From an uncultured Flavobacteriales bacterium (GTDB taxonomy: Bacteria; Bacteroidota; Bacteroidia; Flavobacteriales_D; Crocinitomicaceae), in the NCBI GenBank assembly GCA_903935095.1, contig CAIZQH010000022.1:34963-98962 (forward strand): a stretch of 64,000 nt of DNA, written 5' to 3'. Made by a program: the position numbers and the translations under genes. The stretch's first letter is position 1. Each line of letters opens with the position of its first letter. Shown piece by piece: positions 17,886 through 26,338 of this stretch. The notes below the pieces were generated by a model, which was not told the DNA's origin, did not search any database, and saw only the letters and a list, made by a program, of their open reading frames with translations.

Positions 17886-20414
17886 TTACTTTTCAATCAC
17901 ATTTGCCCCGGTGGACTCATTGAACCAAATGTAATCCGTAATTACTTGTTCATTGCGCGTAAACGTATTCACTCCATCTTCCTTCGTTGTTTGCTCGAAA
18001 ACAACACCATAACCGTTTTTGTCAACTACGACCCGACGTACAATCACCGTAGTCACGAATCCTTGTCCGTTTTTAACAGTATAGGTCCGTTCCGTCATCG
18101 CGTTTTTTGGAAATAAGATACCATCTTCGTCCTTCAAATTATTTGGGGCATTTGTTAATTCCAATTTTGATGAAGCGATTTTTTCAATTTGCTCATATTG
18201 TTGATCTTGGTTCGACGCATTCTCCACATCACGTTTGGTCACCGAAAGCTCGTAATTCGTTTTCATTTTCTCTTGTGCTGTCAAATCCTTTTCTTCTTGT
18301 GCTTTCAATTTGTTAGCACGCATGGTCTCTTCATTCGACAAGCGAAGGGAACGAGACAGTTCCGATTCCTGTAAATTATCCGCTGCTTTTTGCACATTGG
18401 CGTTGGAGGCATCTTTTGCATCCTTCCACACACTGATGTTCTCGGCATTTTGATTTTGTTTTTCTTCCTGTGTTTGATTGCGTGTTGTTACCGCGACTTC
18501 GTTTTTTTGCAGTTCCTTTTGCAGATCCACTTGGCGTTGATCAGCAGCTTCCTGATTTTTGCGCTCAATCATGGTCTGTTCAGATTTAAAAGTCTCCATG
18601 TTTTGATCCGTAGATTCTTGTTGAACAGCGCTCATCGTTTCATTAAAATGATTTTGATAATCAAACACATTTTTAATTTCCTGGATTTGTTCTTGTGGTC
18701 GTTCAGCTTTTTGCTGAGTCGTTTTATTCAAATCATTAAACGCTTGTTCTGGCGTTCCATTGGTACGTTCCCCTGGCGCCTTTAATTGCGTACCAACAAT
18801 CACATCTTCTATCACGCTTGGACTCGTTTTCACCACCATTGGAGTGGTAAGAGTAGTCAAAGAATCGATGCTTTTTTGAAGTTGACTCAATTCCGTTGCA
18901 GGTAACGAACGTGCATTGGTAGATGCCAAAATCTGCACCGCTTTCAATTCTTTCAATGCTTGCGCATTGTTTTTTGCCTTTACAGTCAGATACGCCGCCT
19001 TGCGTTGCGCATAGTACGCTTCCATCTTGATGATTTTTTCTTTTAACTCAATTACAGAAGGTTCATTTTGACGACTTTTCATCGGGTCTGAATTCAAAAT
19101 ATTCTTCGCTACTGGATAAAATTGGAGTCCTTTCAAAAAGTTTTCATTGGCCTTTGCAAGTTGGTCTTTGTAAATTTGCTCTTGGGAATTTTTCCAATCT
19201 GTTACTTTCTTCATTCCATTTTGAAGTTCTTTGGAGTATTGGTCAATTAAGCTTTGTTTTTTAAACTTCGCAATACTTCCATCTGCCTTTTTGTACATAT
19301 CAATGGAAAGATCATATTTTTTTTGACTGTACAAATCGTTCGCAGATTTTAATTGCTGCTTTACTTCGAGCTCCGTTTTCACATCTCCTTGGATGGTTTT
19401 AATTTTATTGATTTCCGTTTCTATTTTTTCCTTTTCATTAGGTTGAAGCTTCAATGCTTCCGTGTACTTCACGAGCGCATCATCGTATTTTTTCGCAGCA
19501 AATAAGGTATTTGCTGTTTGCATCACCTTATCATATTGTGTTTTGTTCGCCGCATTTTTTGCTTCATTCGAGATGATTTCAGAGATCTTTGCCAACTTCG
19601 CAGTGATGTATGCATCTTTTGGGATTTGTTGATCTGCCAATTTATATTTCTGCTCCGCCAACTTCCAATTGTTCGCTGTAAAAGCAACATCGCCTTCAGA
19701 TTTCAGTTTATTGAATTCTTTTTTGCGTTTTGCTTCGTTTTCGTTGATTTCAATAATCGTTTGAACGGATTTTCTTTTTTGAGTGATGTTCTCATCCAAT
19801 GGGGAAACAACCAAAGCAGAATCGTAATAAAGAATGGCACTATCGTATTCTTTTGTACTTACGGCTAGGTCAGCAGAGGCAACGTACGCAATTGTTTTTT
19901 CTTTGTCACGGGCAATTTTATATAAATCTTTGACTCTTTTGTCCATGTCCGCCTTTACTTGAGCATCTGGAATCGCTTTGTAAATTGCTTGGTCCCACAC
20001 AAACTTTTCTGCATAAGTTTCCTTTGTGAAATTTAAATCAACATTGGGACGAATCACATACAATTGCAGTGGAAGTTGATCGATTAACTTAACGCCGTTT
20101 GACCCATTTGTTTTTGGTGCAATCGTTTTTAAGTCAAAGGACATTTTTTTTGTCATATAGCCTGGATTAGCAACAACAAGCGCCATTATTTGGCTTGGGT
20201 TTACCTTTGCTGATACATAATAATATCCTTTGTTATCAGAAACAACACGAGAAACAGAAACGCCATTTTGAATGACATTAACCGTTGCTCCAAATAATTT
20301 ATTTCCAGTAACAAAATCTTGAACGGTTCCTTCTAATGCAACAAGCACTGGCGTTTGTCCAACCACCATCGATTGAAAACCTAAAAACAAAAGAAAAATA
20401 AAGAGTCTACCCAT
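17886..20414 (-). CDS. Secreted TPR and coiled-coil protein with carboxypeptidase-regulatory-like N-terminal domain
   Basis: This 842-residue protein has a signal peptide (1-19) and then a carboxypeptidase-regulatory-like beta-sandwich (about 25-105, LEGTVQDFVTGNKLFGATVN). At least four TPR-type helical pairs follow between about 170 and 390 (KEYDSAILYYDSALVVSP, NNWKLAEQKYKLADQ, KKYDDALVKYTEALKLQP, KKYDLSIDMYKKAD). Residues about 560-770 are Gln/Glu/Lys/Asn-rich and likely coiled coil. The last ~55 residues form a separate beta-rich tail (VIVRRVVVDKNGYGVVFEQ). No T9SS domain is seen, so it is probably periplasmic. The combination recalls cell-envelope scaffold proteins of gliding bacteria, but I cannot assign a role. 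Confidence 0.8.
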   Translation of the reverse strand: MGRLFIFLLFLGFQSMVVGQTPVLVALEGTVQDFVTGNKLFGATVNVIQNGVSVSRVVSDNKGYYYVSAKVNPSQIMALVVANPGYMTKKMSFDLKTIAPKTNGSNGVKLIDQLPLQLYVIRPNVDLNFTKETYAEKFVWDQAIYKAIPDAQVKADMDKRVKDLYKIARDKEKTIAYVASADLAVSTKEYDSAILYYDSALVVSPLDENITQKRKSVQTIIEINENEAKRKKEFNKLKSEGDVAFTANNWKLAEQKYKLADQQIPKDAYITAKLAKISEIISNEAKNAANKTQYDKVMQTANTLFAAKKYDDALVKYTEALKLQPNEKEKIETEINKIKTIQGDVKTELEVKQQLKSANDLYSQKKYDLSIDMYKKADGSIAKFKKQSLIDQYSKELQNGMKKVTDWKNSQEQIYKDQLAKANENFLKGLQFYPVAKNILNSDPMKSRQNEPSVIELKEKIIKMEAYYAQRKAAYLTVKAKNNAQALKELKAVQILASTNARSLPATELSQLQKSIDSLTTLTTPMVVKTSPSVIEDVIVGTQLKAPGERTNGTPEQAFNDLNKTTQQKAERPQEQIQEIKNVFDYQNHFNETMSAVQQESTDQNMETFKSEQTMIERKNQEAADQRQVDLQKELQKNEVAVTTRNQTQEEKQNQNAENISVWKDAKDASNANVQKAADNLQESELSRSLRLSNEETMRANKLKAQEEKDLTAQEKMKTNYELSVTKRDVENASNQDQQYEQIEKIASSKLELTNAPNNLKDEDGILFPKNAMTERTYTVKNGQGFVTTVIVRRVVVDKNGYGVVFEQTTKEDGVNTFTRNEQVITDYIWFNESTGANVIEK

Positions 20415-20505
20415 AGCTGTAACTTAGAAAACAAATCATAGAGTCAACGTAAAATCCTACATTTGTTTCAAAGACAAATTTGCTAAAAATTAATGAGCTA
20501 AAAAA

Positions 20506-21630
20506 ATGCTTCCTTTTTCAAAGTTAAGTTTCTGGGAACGTTCCATTTACACCGACGGAATTGATTTCACCATCATTGGCGCCGGGATTGTTGGCATGAG
20601 CACAGCATTACACCTTCGGAAAGCACATCCCAAAGCGAAAATCATCCTCGTAGAACGTGGGTATTTACCCACTGGTGCAAGCACCAAAAATGCGGGATTT
20701 GCCTGTTTCGGTAGTCCTACGGAACTAAAAGATGATTTGGCAAAGATGGACGAGCACTCGGTATGGGAAACGGTAGCGATGCGCTTGCACGGATTAAGGG
20801 AATTGTTTTCATTGGTTAATGCTGCCAAGGTTCAATACGAAGCATGCGGTTCGTGGGACATCATCCGTGAAGATGAAGAGACTTTATCTCCAGATTTTCT
20901 TGATTATTTAAATGAAAAACTACTGGAAATAACCAGTGAAAAATTGGTGTTTACGGAGGATCATGCAAAAGTGATTGAATCCGGATTTAGCGGTGTAAAA
21001 ACAACATACTTTAATCGCTTGGAAGGAGCAATTCATACGGGGAAATTGATTGAAGAACTGCATCGATCCTGCACGAACGAAGGAATTCACTTTCTGTTTG
21101 GAGTAAATGTACTTTCTTTTGAATCACATGATTCAGGAGTCGATATTCAAACCTCCATGGGTCTGCTGGAAACAGCAAAACTTTTAGTTTGCACAAATGC
21201 ATTTGCCAGAGAATACCTAAGCGATATTCAACCTGCTCGAGCACAGGTTCTTATCACGAAACCCATTTCTAATCTTTCCGTAAACGGAACCTTTCACATG
21301 GAATCCGGATATTATTATTTCCGCAATGTAGGTAATCGAATTTTATTTGGTGGTGGAAGAAATGAAGATTTTTCAGGGGAAACAACTACTGAATTTGACA
21401 CCACGACAATAATCCAAGAAAAATTAAGGCATTACCTCCATGAACTAATACTTCCCCATTCACCCGTTGAAATTGATTACAGTTGGTCTGGAATCATGGC
21501 GATTGGATCTGAAAAAAAACCAATCATTCAAAAAACGAACAAAAACGTAGCTTTCGGTGTTCGTATGGGAGGGATGGGTGTTGCCATTGGTGCATCTGTT
21601 GGTAAAAAACTGTCAAATTTATTTTCGTGA
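20506..21630 (+). CDS. FAD-dependent oxidoreductase, DAO/glycine oxidase-like
   Basis: A 374-residue flavoprotein of the D-amino-acid oxidase family: the dinucleotide-binding motif GAGIVG starts near residue 26 (TIIGAGIVGMSTALHLRKA), followed by the strand-end acidic residue in ILVERG, the STKNAGFACFG segment that contacts the flavin, and the C-terminal FAD motif GVRMGGMGVAIGASVG. There is no signal peptide. Such enzymes oxidise amines or amino acids, but the substrate cannot be read from the sequence. The stop codon overlaps the GTG of the DUF2452 gene (GTGA), so the two are an operon. A TACATTTG box lies at 20458-20465. Confidence 0.87.
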   Translation: MLPFSKLSFWERSIYTDGIDFTIIGAGIVGMSTALHLRKAHPKAKIILVERGYLPTGASTKNAGFACFGSPTELKDDLAKMDEHSVWETVAMRLHGLRELFSLVNAAKVQYEACGSWDIIREDEETLSPDFLDYLNEKLLEITSEKLVFTEDHAKVIESGFSGVKTTYFNRLEGAIHTGKLIEELHRSCTNEGIHFLFGVNVLSFESHDSGVDIQTSMGLLETAKLLVCTNAFAREYLSDIQPARAQVLITKPISNLSVNGTFHMESGYYYFRNVGNRILFGGGRNEDFSGETTTEFDTTTIIQEKLRHYLHELILPHSPVEIDYSWSGIMAIGSEKKPIIQKTNKNVAFGVRMGGMGVAIGASVGKKLSNLFS

Positions 21631-22100
21631 GTCAACCTGAAGGAAAAAAAGCATTTATGAATCCCATTGATCCAGATAAGATCACGGAGAATCCGCATTC
21701 GCTAGAATACGCACATCACGCTGGATCAGCCATTATCAAACCGGAGGACCAAGGAAAAATCAAAGGTCGTGCGGTGAGTGCCATGGAGCATCAAACCGAC
21801 ATGCAACTTTCTCAATTATATGAGCAAATGCAATTATTGGCATCACAAGCGAAAAAATTAAATGAACGAAAAGAAATTTCCCATTTTATTTATCAAGCAG
21901 AAATGCGTTTCGAACCATTCATCAATCATACCTACCATTTATACCAGCGTAGCACGGGAAAATATGCATTATCGCTAGTTGGCCCCACGCAATGGGGAAA
22001 ATCAGGACAGGAATTGACATTTATCGCAACCGTTAAATTACTTGCCGATCACACGTGGGATATTCTTGATAGAAATCCAGATTTTAGTTTTAACGAGTAA
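21627..22100 (+). CDS. DUF2452 family protein
   Basis: The 157-residue soluble protein has the conserved core of this family: NPHSLEYAHHAGSAIIKPED near the N-terminus, a helical segment with QLYEQMQLLASQAKKL, then FEPFINHTYHLYQR and SLVGPTQWG. Homologues occur in Bacteroidota and in eukaryotes (C1orf50-like); no biochemical role is known to me. The GTG at 21627 overlaps the upstream stop (GTGA); an internal ATG at 21657 is the alternative start. It converges on yaaA with an 11-nt overlap of the coding ends. Confidence 0.82.
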   Translation: MSQPEGKKAFMNPIDPDKITENPHSLEYAHHAGSAIIKPEDQGKIKGRAVSAMEHQTDMQLSQLYEQMQLLASQAKKLNERKEISHFIYQAEMRFEPFINHTYHLYQRSTGKYALSLVGPTQWGKSGQELTFIATVKLLADHTWDILDRNPDFSFNE

Positions 22101-22851
22101 AAACCCATTCGCTATCAGTTGACAACAAATCGTCATATTGGTAGCCATCCACATCGTAAAGTTTGAGTTCTTCAATATCCGTGATATTCTGTTCAATCAG
22201 GTAACGTGCCATTGCTCCCCGCGCATGCTTCGCATACATCATCACAACGGAATATTGACCATTTTTAAATTCTTTGAAAATGGGTGTAATAATTTTGTTT
22301 TTCAGAAGATTAGCTTTGATAACTTTAAAATATTCAGTAGAAGCCAAGTTGACAATGACTTCATCCTTTTGGAGCTCCTTTTCCAATGCTTTCGTCACCT
22401 TATCACCCCAAAATTCATACAGATTTTTTTGATCTTCTTTAAAGGAAAATTTAGTTCCCATCTCTAATCGGTATGGGTAAATTAAATCCAACGGTTTTAA
22501 GATGCCGTAAAGTCCAGACAAAATACGAAGATCCTCATTTAATTTATGAAGGAGCCCTGCTGGGAGGGTCTGTACGTCTAGCGCACGATAAACCTCGCCA
22601 TTAAACACATAAACTGCCGAAAGTGCTTGATCTGCTTGAACGGAGGCCTTTTTCCAATTTTTATAACGAAGTAAATTTTGCTCCGCTAAATCCATGGAAA
22701 TTCCCATTAACTCTTGCAACCCAACCTTTTTTAACTTTTTAAGGTCTTTTATTAATTGATTGGCCTCTTTTTCAAAAAGCGGGATGGAAGAATCATGATT
22801 TTCACGCACTTGTTCATTTAAGTTTTTTGCTGGTGACAAGATGATTTTCAT
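22090..22851 (-). CDS. yaaA: YaaA family peroxide stress protein (UPF0246)
   Basis: YaaA binds DNA and limits iron-driven oxidative damage in E. coli. The 253-residue protein begins with the family signature MKIILSPAKNLNEQ and has FNGEVYRALDVQTL, LRILSGLYGILKPLDLIYPYRLEMG and the C-terminal region MMYAKHARGAMARYLI, all typical. The length is normal and no signal peptide is present. It is divergent from the SprB-repeat protein gene. A TATCTTCG box on the minus strand lies about 20 nt upstream of the ATG. Confidence 0.92.
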   Translation of the reverse strand: MKIILSPAKNLNEQVRENHDSSIPLFEKEANQLIKDLKKLKKVGLQELMGISMDLAEQNLLRYKNWKKASVQADQALSAVYVFNGEVYRALDVQTLPAGLLHKLNEDLRILSGLYGILKPLDLIYPYRLEMGTKFSFKEDQKNLYEFWGDKVTKALEKELQKDEVIVNLASTEYFKVIKANLLKNKIITPIFKEFKNGQYSVVMMYAKHARGAMARYLIEQNITDIEELKLYDVDGYQYDDLLSTDSEWVFTR

Positions 22852-22925
22852 GGGAATTACTTTTTGTTTTACGAAGATAGTTAATTGAAAAGAATGTCTT
22901 ACTTTTAGTGCTCAAAACTATAACT

Positions 22926-25900
22926 ATGCAAAAAAAACTACTCAAAGTTGGATTATTTTCCCTTTTGAATTTCTTGAGTTATGCTCAAGGATCCGAATTT
23001 TTGGGCTATTTCACTCCTACTATTTCCCATTTGGTGCCAGCTAATCCAAGTCAAGTAACACCTCACGAAGCAATCATTAAACCGAACTTTAAAGGCCGTG
23101 AATTAATTGAGGTTGACCAAAGCAATACGCATAATCCAGATTGGGTTTGGCAACAGCACGCGGTTACGGAGAAGACTCCCTCTGCGAGTGTTCTTTGGGC
23201 ATTTCAAGGACTTGGGACAAATCTATCACCGCCAGATCCAACAGTAGATGCAGATAGTAATGTGGTGATTGAAGCGACGAATTCAGGTGGTGGTGCAGTT
23301 TATCGTATTTTCAATAAAAATACTGGAGCAACAATTGTTAGTTCCTTAACTATGCAAAGTTTAGGTGGTGTAAACGGATTAGGTGACCCAATCGTTTTAT
23401 ACTACAAACCAGCAAGACGTTGGTTTTTAACAGAATTTTCAAGCACTGGAAATAAATTGTTGATTCACGTTTCTCAAACAAGCAATCCACAAGGAGCTTA
23501 CTATACGTATGCTTTTACTTGTACAGCCTTCCCTGATTATCCGAAATATGGTTTTTGTGAAACATCGGATGCATTCATAGCTAGCACCAATCAAGGGGGA
23601 CCTCCAACGATTTATGCTATGAAAATAAGCGCAATGTTAACAGGGGCAACCTCTCCATTCATTAAAACAGCTATTGGATACTCACTTAATGGATTCGGTT
23701 TTCAGTCCATTACTCCTGTTGACTTAGAAGGCGATAACGCAGCTCCGACAGGAATGAAACCCTTGTTTATTCGACACCGCGACGACGAATCCCATACCAA
23801 TGGATCTCCGGACAGCGGAACAAATGATTGGATTGAATTGTGGGAAATGAGTATTAATTGGACGGCAAATACTGCTACGGTTACAAAAATTCAGGACATC
23901 GTCATCGCTGAAATCGACTCAAAATTGTGTGGATTAACAAGCTTTGCCTGTATTAAACAACCGGGAACGACCAATACCCTTGACCCGTTGAGAGAAACGG
24001 TCATGTACAAAGCACCAATGCGTGTTTTCGACGATCATCAAACAATATTAGCAGCTTTATCAACAGATGTCGATGGTGCTGATCGCGCAGGTGTTCGCTG
24101 GGTAGAATTGAGACGCGCATCAAATGTTCTTACTCCAACATGGGTGAATTACCAAGAAGGTACCTATGCGCCTGGAACCGCAACAAGTAGATGGATGCCA
24201 GCGATTAACATCGATAAATTCGGTAACATCATCATGGCTTATTCCACATCTAGTAATACGACTGCAGATTTTCCATCCATCAAAATGACCGGAAGAAAAC
24301 CATGCGATCCACTTGGACAAATGACTATGCCTGAAACAACTATTATTGCAGGTACATCCTCCAAAACAGGAGATACACGATGGGGAGACTATCATCATAT
24401 GTCTATTGATGACTTCGATGGGAAAACCTTTTATTTTACTGGTGTTTACCACAATTCTCAAACAAAAACGAATGTCAGCGCCATTCGAATGAATCCAGAT
24501 GTTTTGGACGCTTCCATTGTCAATGCATTTGTTCCAGGTAATGGAATAGCATGTGGGACATCTTCTCAAATTGGTGTGATTATAGAACAAACTGGAAGTA
24601 CAAGTATTACGTCAGGTAGTTTGACATGGCAAGTTGGCAGCGGAGCTGTAACTTCTGTAAATTACTCATCTGCTCAGTTGACAGGTATTGGCACTACCGA
24701 TACGGTATTTGTTACGGTAAACGGATTGGTCATTGGTGCGAATACAATTAACTTTTCAACGACAACAGTGAACGGCATTTCACAAGATGATAATATTTGT
24801 AATAACGCAAAAAACATATCGATTGATGTAATTGGAGGTTCACCGATTACAACAGATTTCAACATTGACTTCATTCCATCGTGTACAGCAAATAATGGTC
24901 AAATCTCACTATCCGTAACCGGTGGTGATGCTCCATATGTGTATCAATTAAATAATGGACTTCTACAAAACACCCCTGTTTTCGGCAACTTGGCCCCAGG
25001 AACGTATACCTACACTATTTCAGAAAACGGTGGTTGCTCTGATTTTGGAACTTTTGTTCTTCCCCCTTCCGCCATCATCAATGTTGTGTTGACACAAACC
25101 AATTCTATTGTGTGCAACGGAAATACGAATGGATCGATTTCTATTAATGCCACTGGTGGACAAGCATCCTATAGTTATTCTATGAATGGAATGAATTATC
25201 AAACTTCCAATAGCTTCAATAATTTGGCAGCGGGCACGTACACACTTTATGCACAAGACGCGAATGGGTGTATTGGGACTTCAAATATTACCATAACTCA
25301 ACCTGCAGCGATAGGTGTTAACGCTGTCCCAACAATGATTTCTTGTACAGGATCAAACAACGGACAAATTTTCATAAGCGCCTCAGGTGGATCAGCTCCT
25401 TTGACTTATAGTATTAACGGAACGACCTTTGTGTCTAGTAATACCTTTAATGGACTCTCTGCAGGAACATACACGGTTACTGTAAAAGATGTGAATGGTT
25501 GTCAACAATCCTTCTCTACAACCATTACCGAACCAGCGCCATTAACGTTAACATGTGTCCCTACCGTATCAAATGGTTCCAATGGGACAATAACCGTAAC
25601 TGGTGCCGGAGGAAATCTGCCTTACAGTTACAGTTTGGATGGAGTCAATTACTATTCTGCATCTCTATTTTCAGGACTAGGGATCAGTGTTTACACCGTA
25701 TACATCAAAGATGCAAATGGCTGTATTACCAGCATGGAAGTGAACATCAACTCGAATGGTATAGAGGAGTTAGGCTTCTCTTTTGTTCGACTATATCCGA
25801 ATCCAAACAAAGGGGTTTTTGAGCTTGAAATTGATGGAATAACAGGGTCTAAAGTTGATGGGAAATTATTCAATGTTGCCGGACAACTTGTTAGTTCTTT

Positions 25901-26030
25901 CGAGTTAAAAGTTCAAGACGGTAAGGTTAAAGAAACCATTGAAATGAGTAAGAAATTAGCAGCTGGAACCTATTACCTTGGATTATACCAGGGTAATAAA
26001 GCAGTTGTGAAACAATTTGTGAAAGAATAA
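22926..26030 (+). CDS. Large secreted SprB-repeat protein with T9SS type A sorting domain
   Basis: The 1034-residue protein starts with a signal peptide (MQKKLLKVGLFSLLNFLSYAQ, given in part here as LLKVGLFSLLNFLSYAQ). Residues about 65-530 are a globular propeller-like domain. From about residue 650 to 945 there are four SprB-type repeats, each with GG-x-A/P-P-Y-x-Y and ending in LxAGTYT-V-x-DxNGC. SprB is the gliding adhesin of Flavobacterium johnsoniae, so a surface adhesin role is plausible. The last ~80 residues begin FVRLYPNPNKGVFELE, a type A T9SS sorting domain. I prefer the ATG at 22926 to a GTG 18 nt upstream because it begins the signal peptide. A strong terminator follows. Confidence 0.88.
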   Translation: MQKKLLKVGLFSLLNFLSYAQGSEFLGYFTPTISHLVPANPSQVTPHEAIIKPNFKGRELIEVDQSNTHNPDWVWQQHAVTEKTPSASVLWAFQGLGTNLSPPDPTVDADSNVVIEATNSGGGAVYRIFNKNTGATIVSSLTMQSLGGVNGLGDPIVLYYKPARRWFLTEFSSTGNKLLIHVSQTSNPQGAYYTYAFTCTAFPDYPKYGFCETSDAFIASTNQGGPPTIYAMKISAMLTGATSPFIKTAIGYSLNGFGFQSITPVDLEGDNAAPTGMKPLFIRHRDDESHTNGSPDSGTNDWIELWEMSINWTANTATVTKIQDIVIAEIDSKLCGLTSFACIKQPGTTNTLDPLRETVMYKAPMRVFDDHQTILAALSTDVDGADRAGVRWVELRRASNVLTPTWVNYQEGTYAPGTATSRWMPAINIDKFGNIIMAYSTSSNTTADFPSIKMTGRKPCDPLGQMTMPETTIIAGTSSKTGDTRWGDYHHMSIDDFDGKTFYFTGVYHNSQTKTNVSAIRMNPDVLDASIVNAFVPGNGIACGTSSQIGVIIEQTGSTSITSGSLTWQVGSGAVTSVNYSSAQLTGIGTTDTVFVTVNGLVIGANTINFSTTTVNGISQDDNICNNAKNISIDVIGGSPITTDFNIDFIPSCTANNGQISLSVTGGDAPYVYQLNNGLLQNTPVFGNLAPGTYTYTISENGGCSDFGTFVLPPSAIINVVLTQTNSIVCNGNTNGSISINATGGQASYSYSMNGMNYQTSNSFNNLAAGTYTLYAQDANGCIGTSNITITQPAAIGVNAVPTMISCTGSNNGQIFISASGGSAPLTYSINGTTFVSSNTFNGLSAGTYTVTVKDVNGCQQSFSTTITEPAPLTLTCVPTVSNGSNGTITVTGAGGNLPYSYSLDGVNYYSASLFSGLGISVYTVYIKDANGCITSMEVNINSNGIEELGFSFVRLYPNPNKGVFELEIDGITGSKVDGKLFNVAGQLVSSFELKVQDGKVKETIEMSKKLAAGTYYLGLYQGNKAVVKQFVKE
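24895..25745 (+). repeat. Four SprB-type repeats (about 70 residues each)
   Basis: Within the secreted protein, four degenerate units follow one another, recognisable by GGDAPYVYQLNNG, GGQASYSYSMNG, GGSAPLTYSING and GGNLPYSYSLDG, and by closing motifs TYTISENGGC, TYTLYAQDANGC, TYTVTVKDVNGC and VYTVYIKDANGC. The DNA copies are diverged, so this is an old protein-level repeat. Confidence 0.8.
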
Positions 26031-26051
26031 ACATAGAACATTTGATTATTT

Positions 26052-26078
26052 AAGCCAAGTTAACACTTGGCTTTTTTT
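26052..26078 (+). terminator. Rho-independent terminator after the SprB-repeat gene
   Basis: A 9-bp stem AAGCCAAGT / ACTTGGCTT with a TAAC loop is followed by a run of T, 21 nt after the stop codon of the SprB-repeat protein gene. Confidence 0.9.
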
Positions 26079-26294
26079 ATGTCTACTTTCCTGAAAAACA
26101 CATCTGGTAAATTCCATAGCTTTATCTGAGAATTGTTGATTTCCTTCGATTGAATTCGATGGATCTATTCATAATACCCATTCTGAATGGACAGGAGCTC
26201 ACAGAAGTATGTTGCGCGAAATGTATTATTCCTAGCGTAAAAGAAGATAATATAAGGCGCTAAAACCCAAGGTTAAGAAAATTATAATACAAAA

Positions 26295-26320
26295 AAAAGC
26301 CGGCTACAAAGCCGGCTTTT
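26295..26320 (-). terminator. Terminator after secDF (bidirectional)
   Basis: An 11-bp stem AAAAGCCGGCT / AGCCGGCTTTT with a 4-nt ACAA loop lies 19 nt past the secDF stop. Flanking A and T tracts on both sides make it usable from either strand. Confidence 0.9.
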
Positions 26321-26338
26321 TAATAAAGGTTTAAACCC

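Larger units (their letters stand above)
26031..26338. other. Convergent intergenic region between the SprB-repeat gene and secDF
   Basis: This 308-nt stretch holds two terminators, one at each end (listed separately). Between them lies only AT-rich sequence and a 34-codon frame at 26159-26263 (+) with a Cys-Cys-x-x-Cys cluster and no recognisable start signals. I see no RNA gene or repeat. Confidence 0.6.

Noticed and set aside
24120..24590. 156-residue minus-strand frame inside the SprB-repeat gene
   Set aside because: Cys/His/Ile-rich composition without known motifs; it is antisense to a well-supported gene.
26031..26338. Possible non-coding RNA between the SprB-repeat gene and secDF
   Set aside because: Apart from the two terminators there is no promoter or conserved-looking fold.
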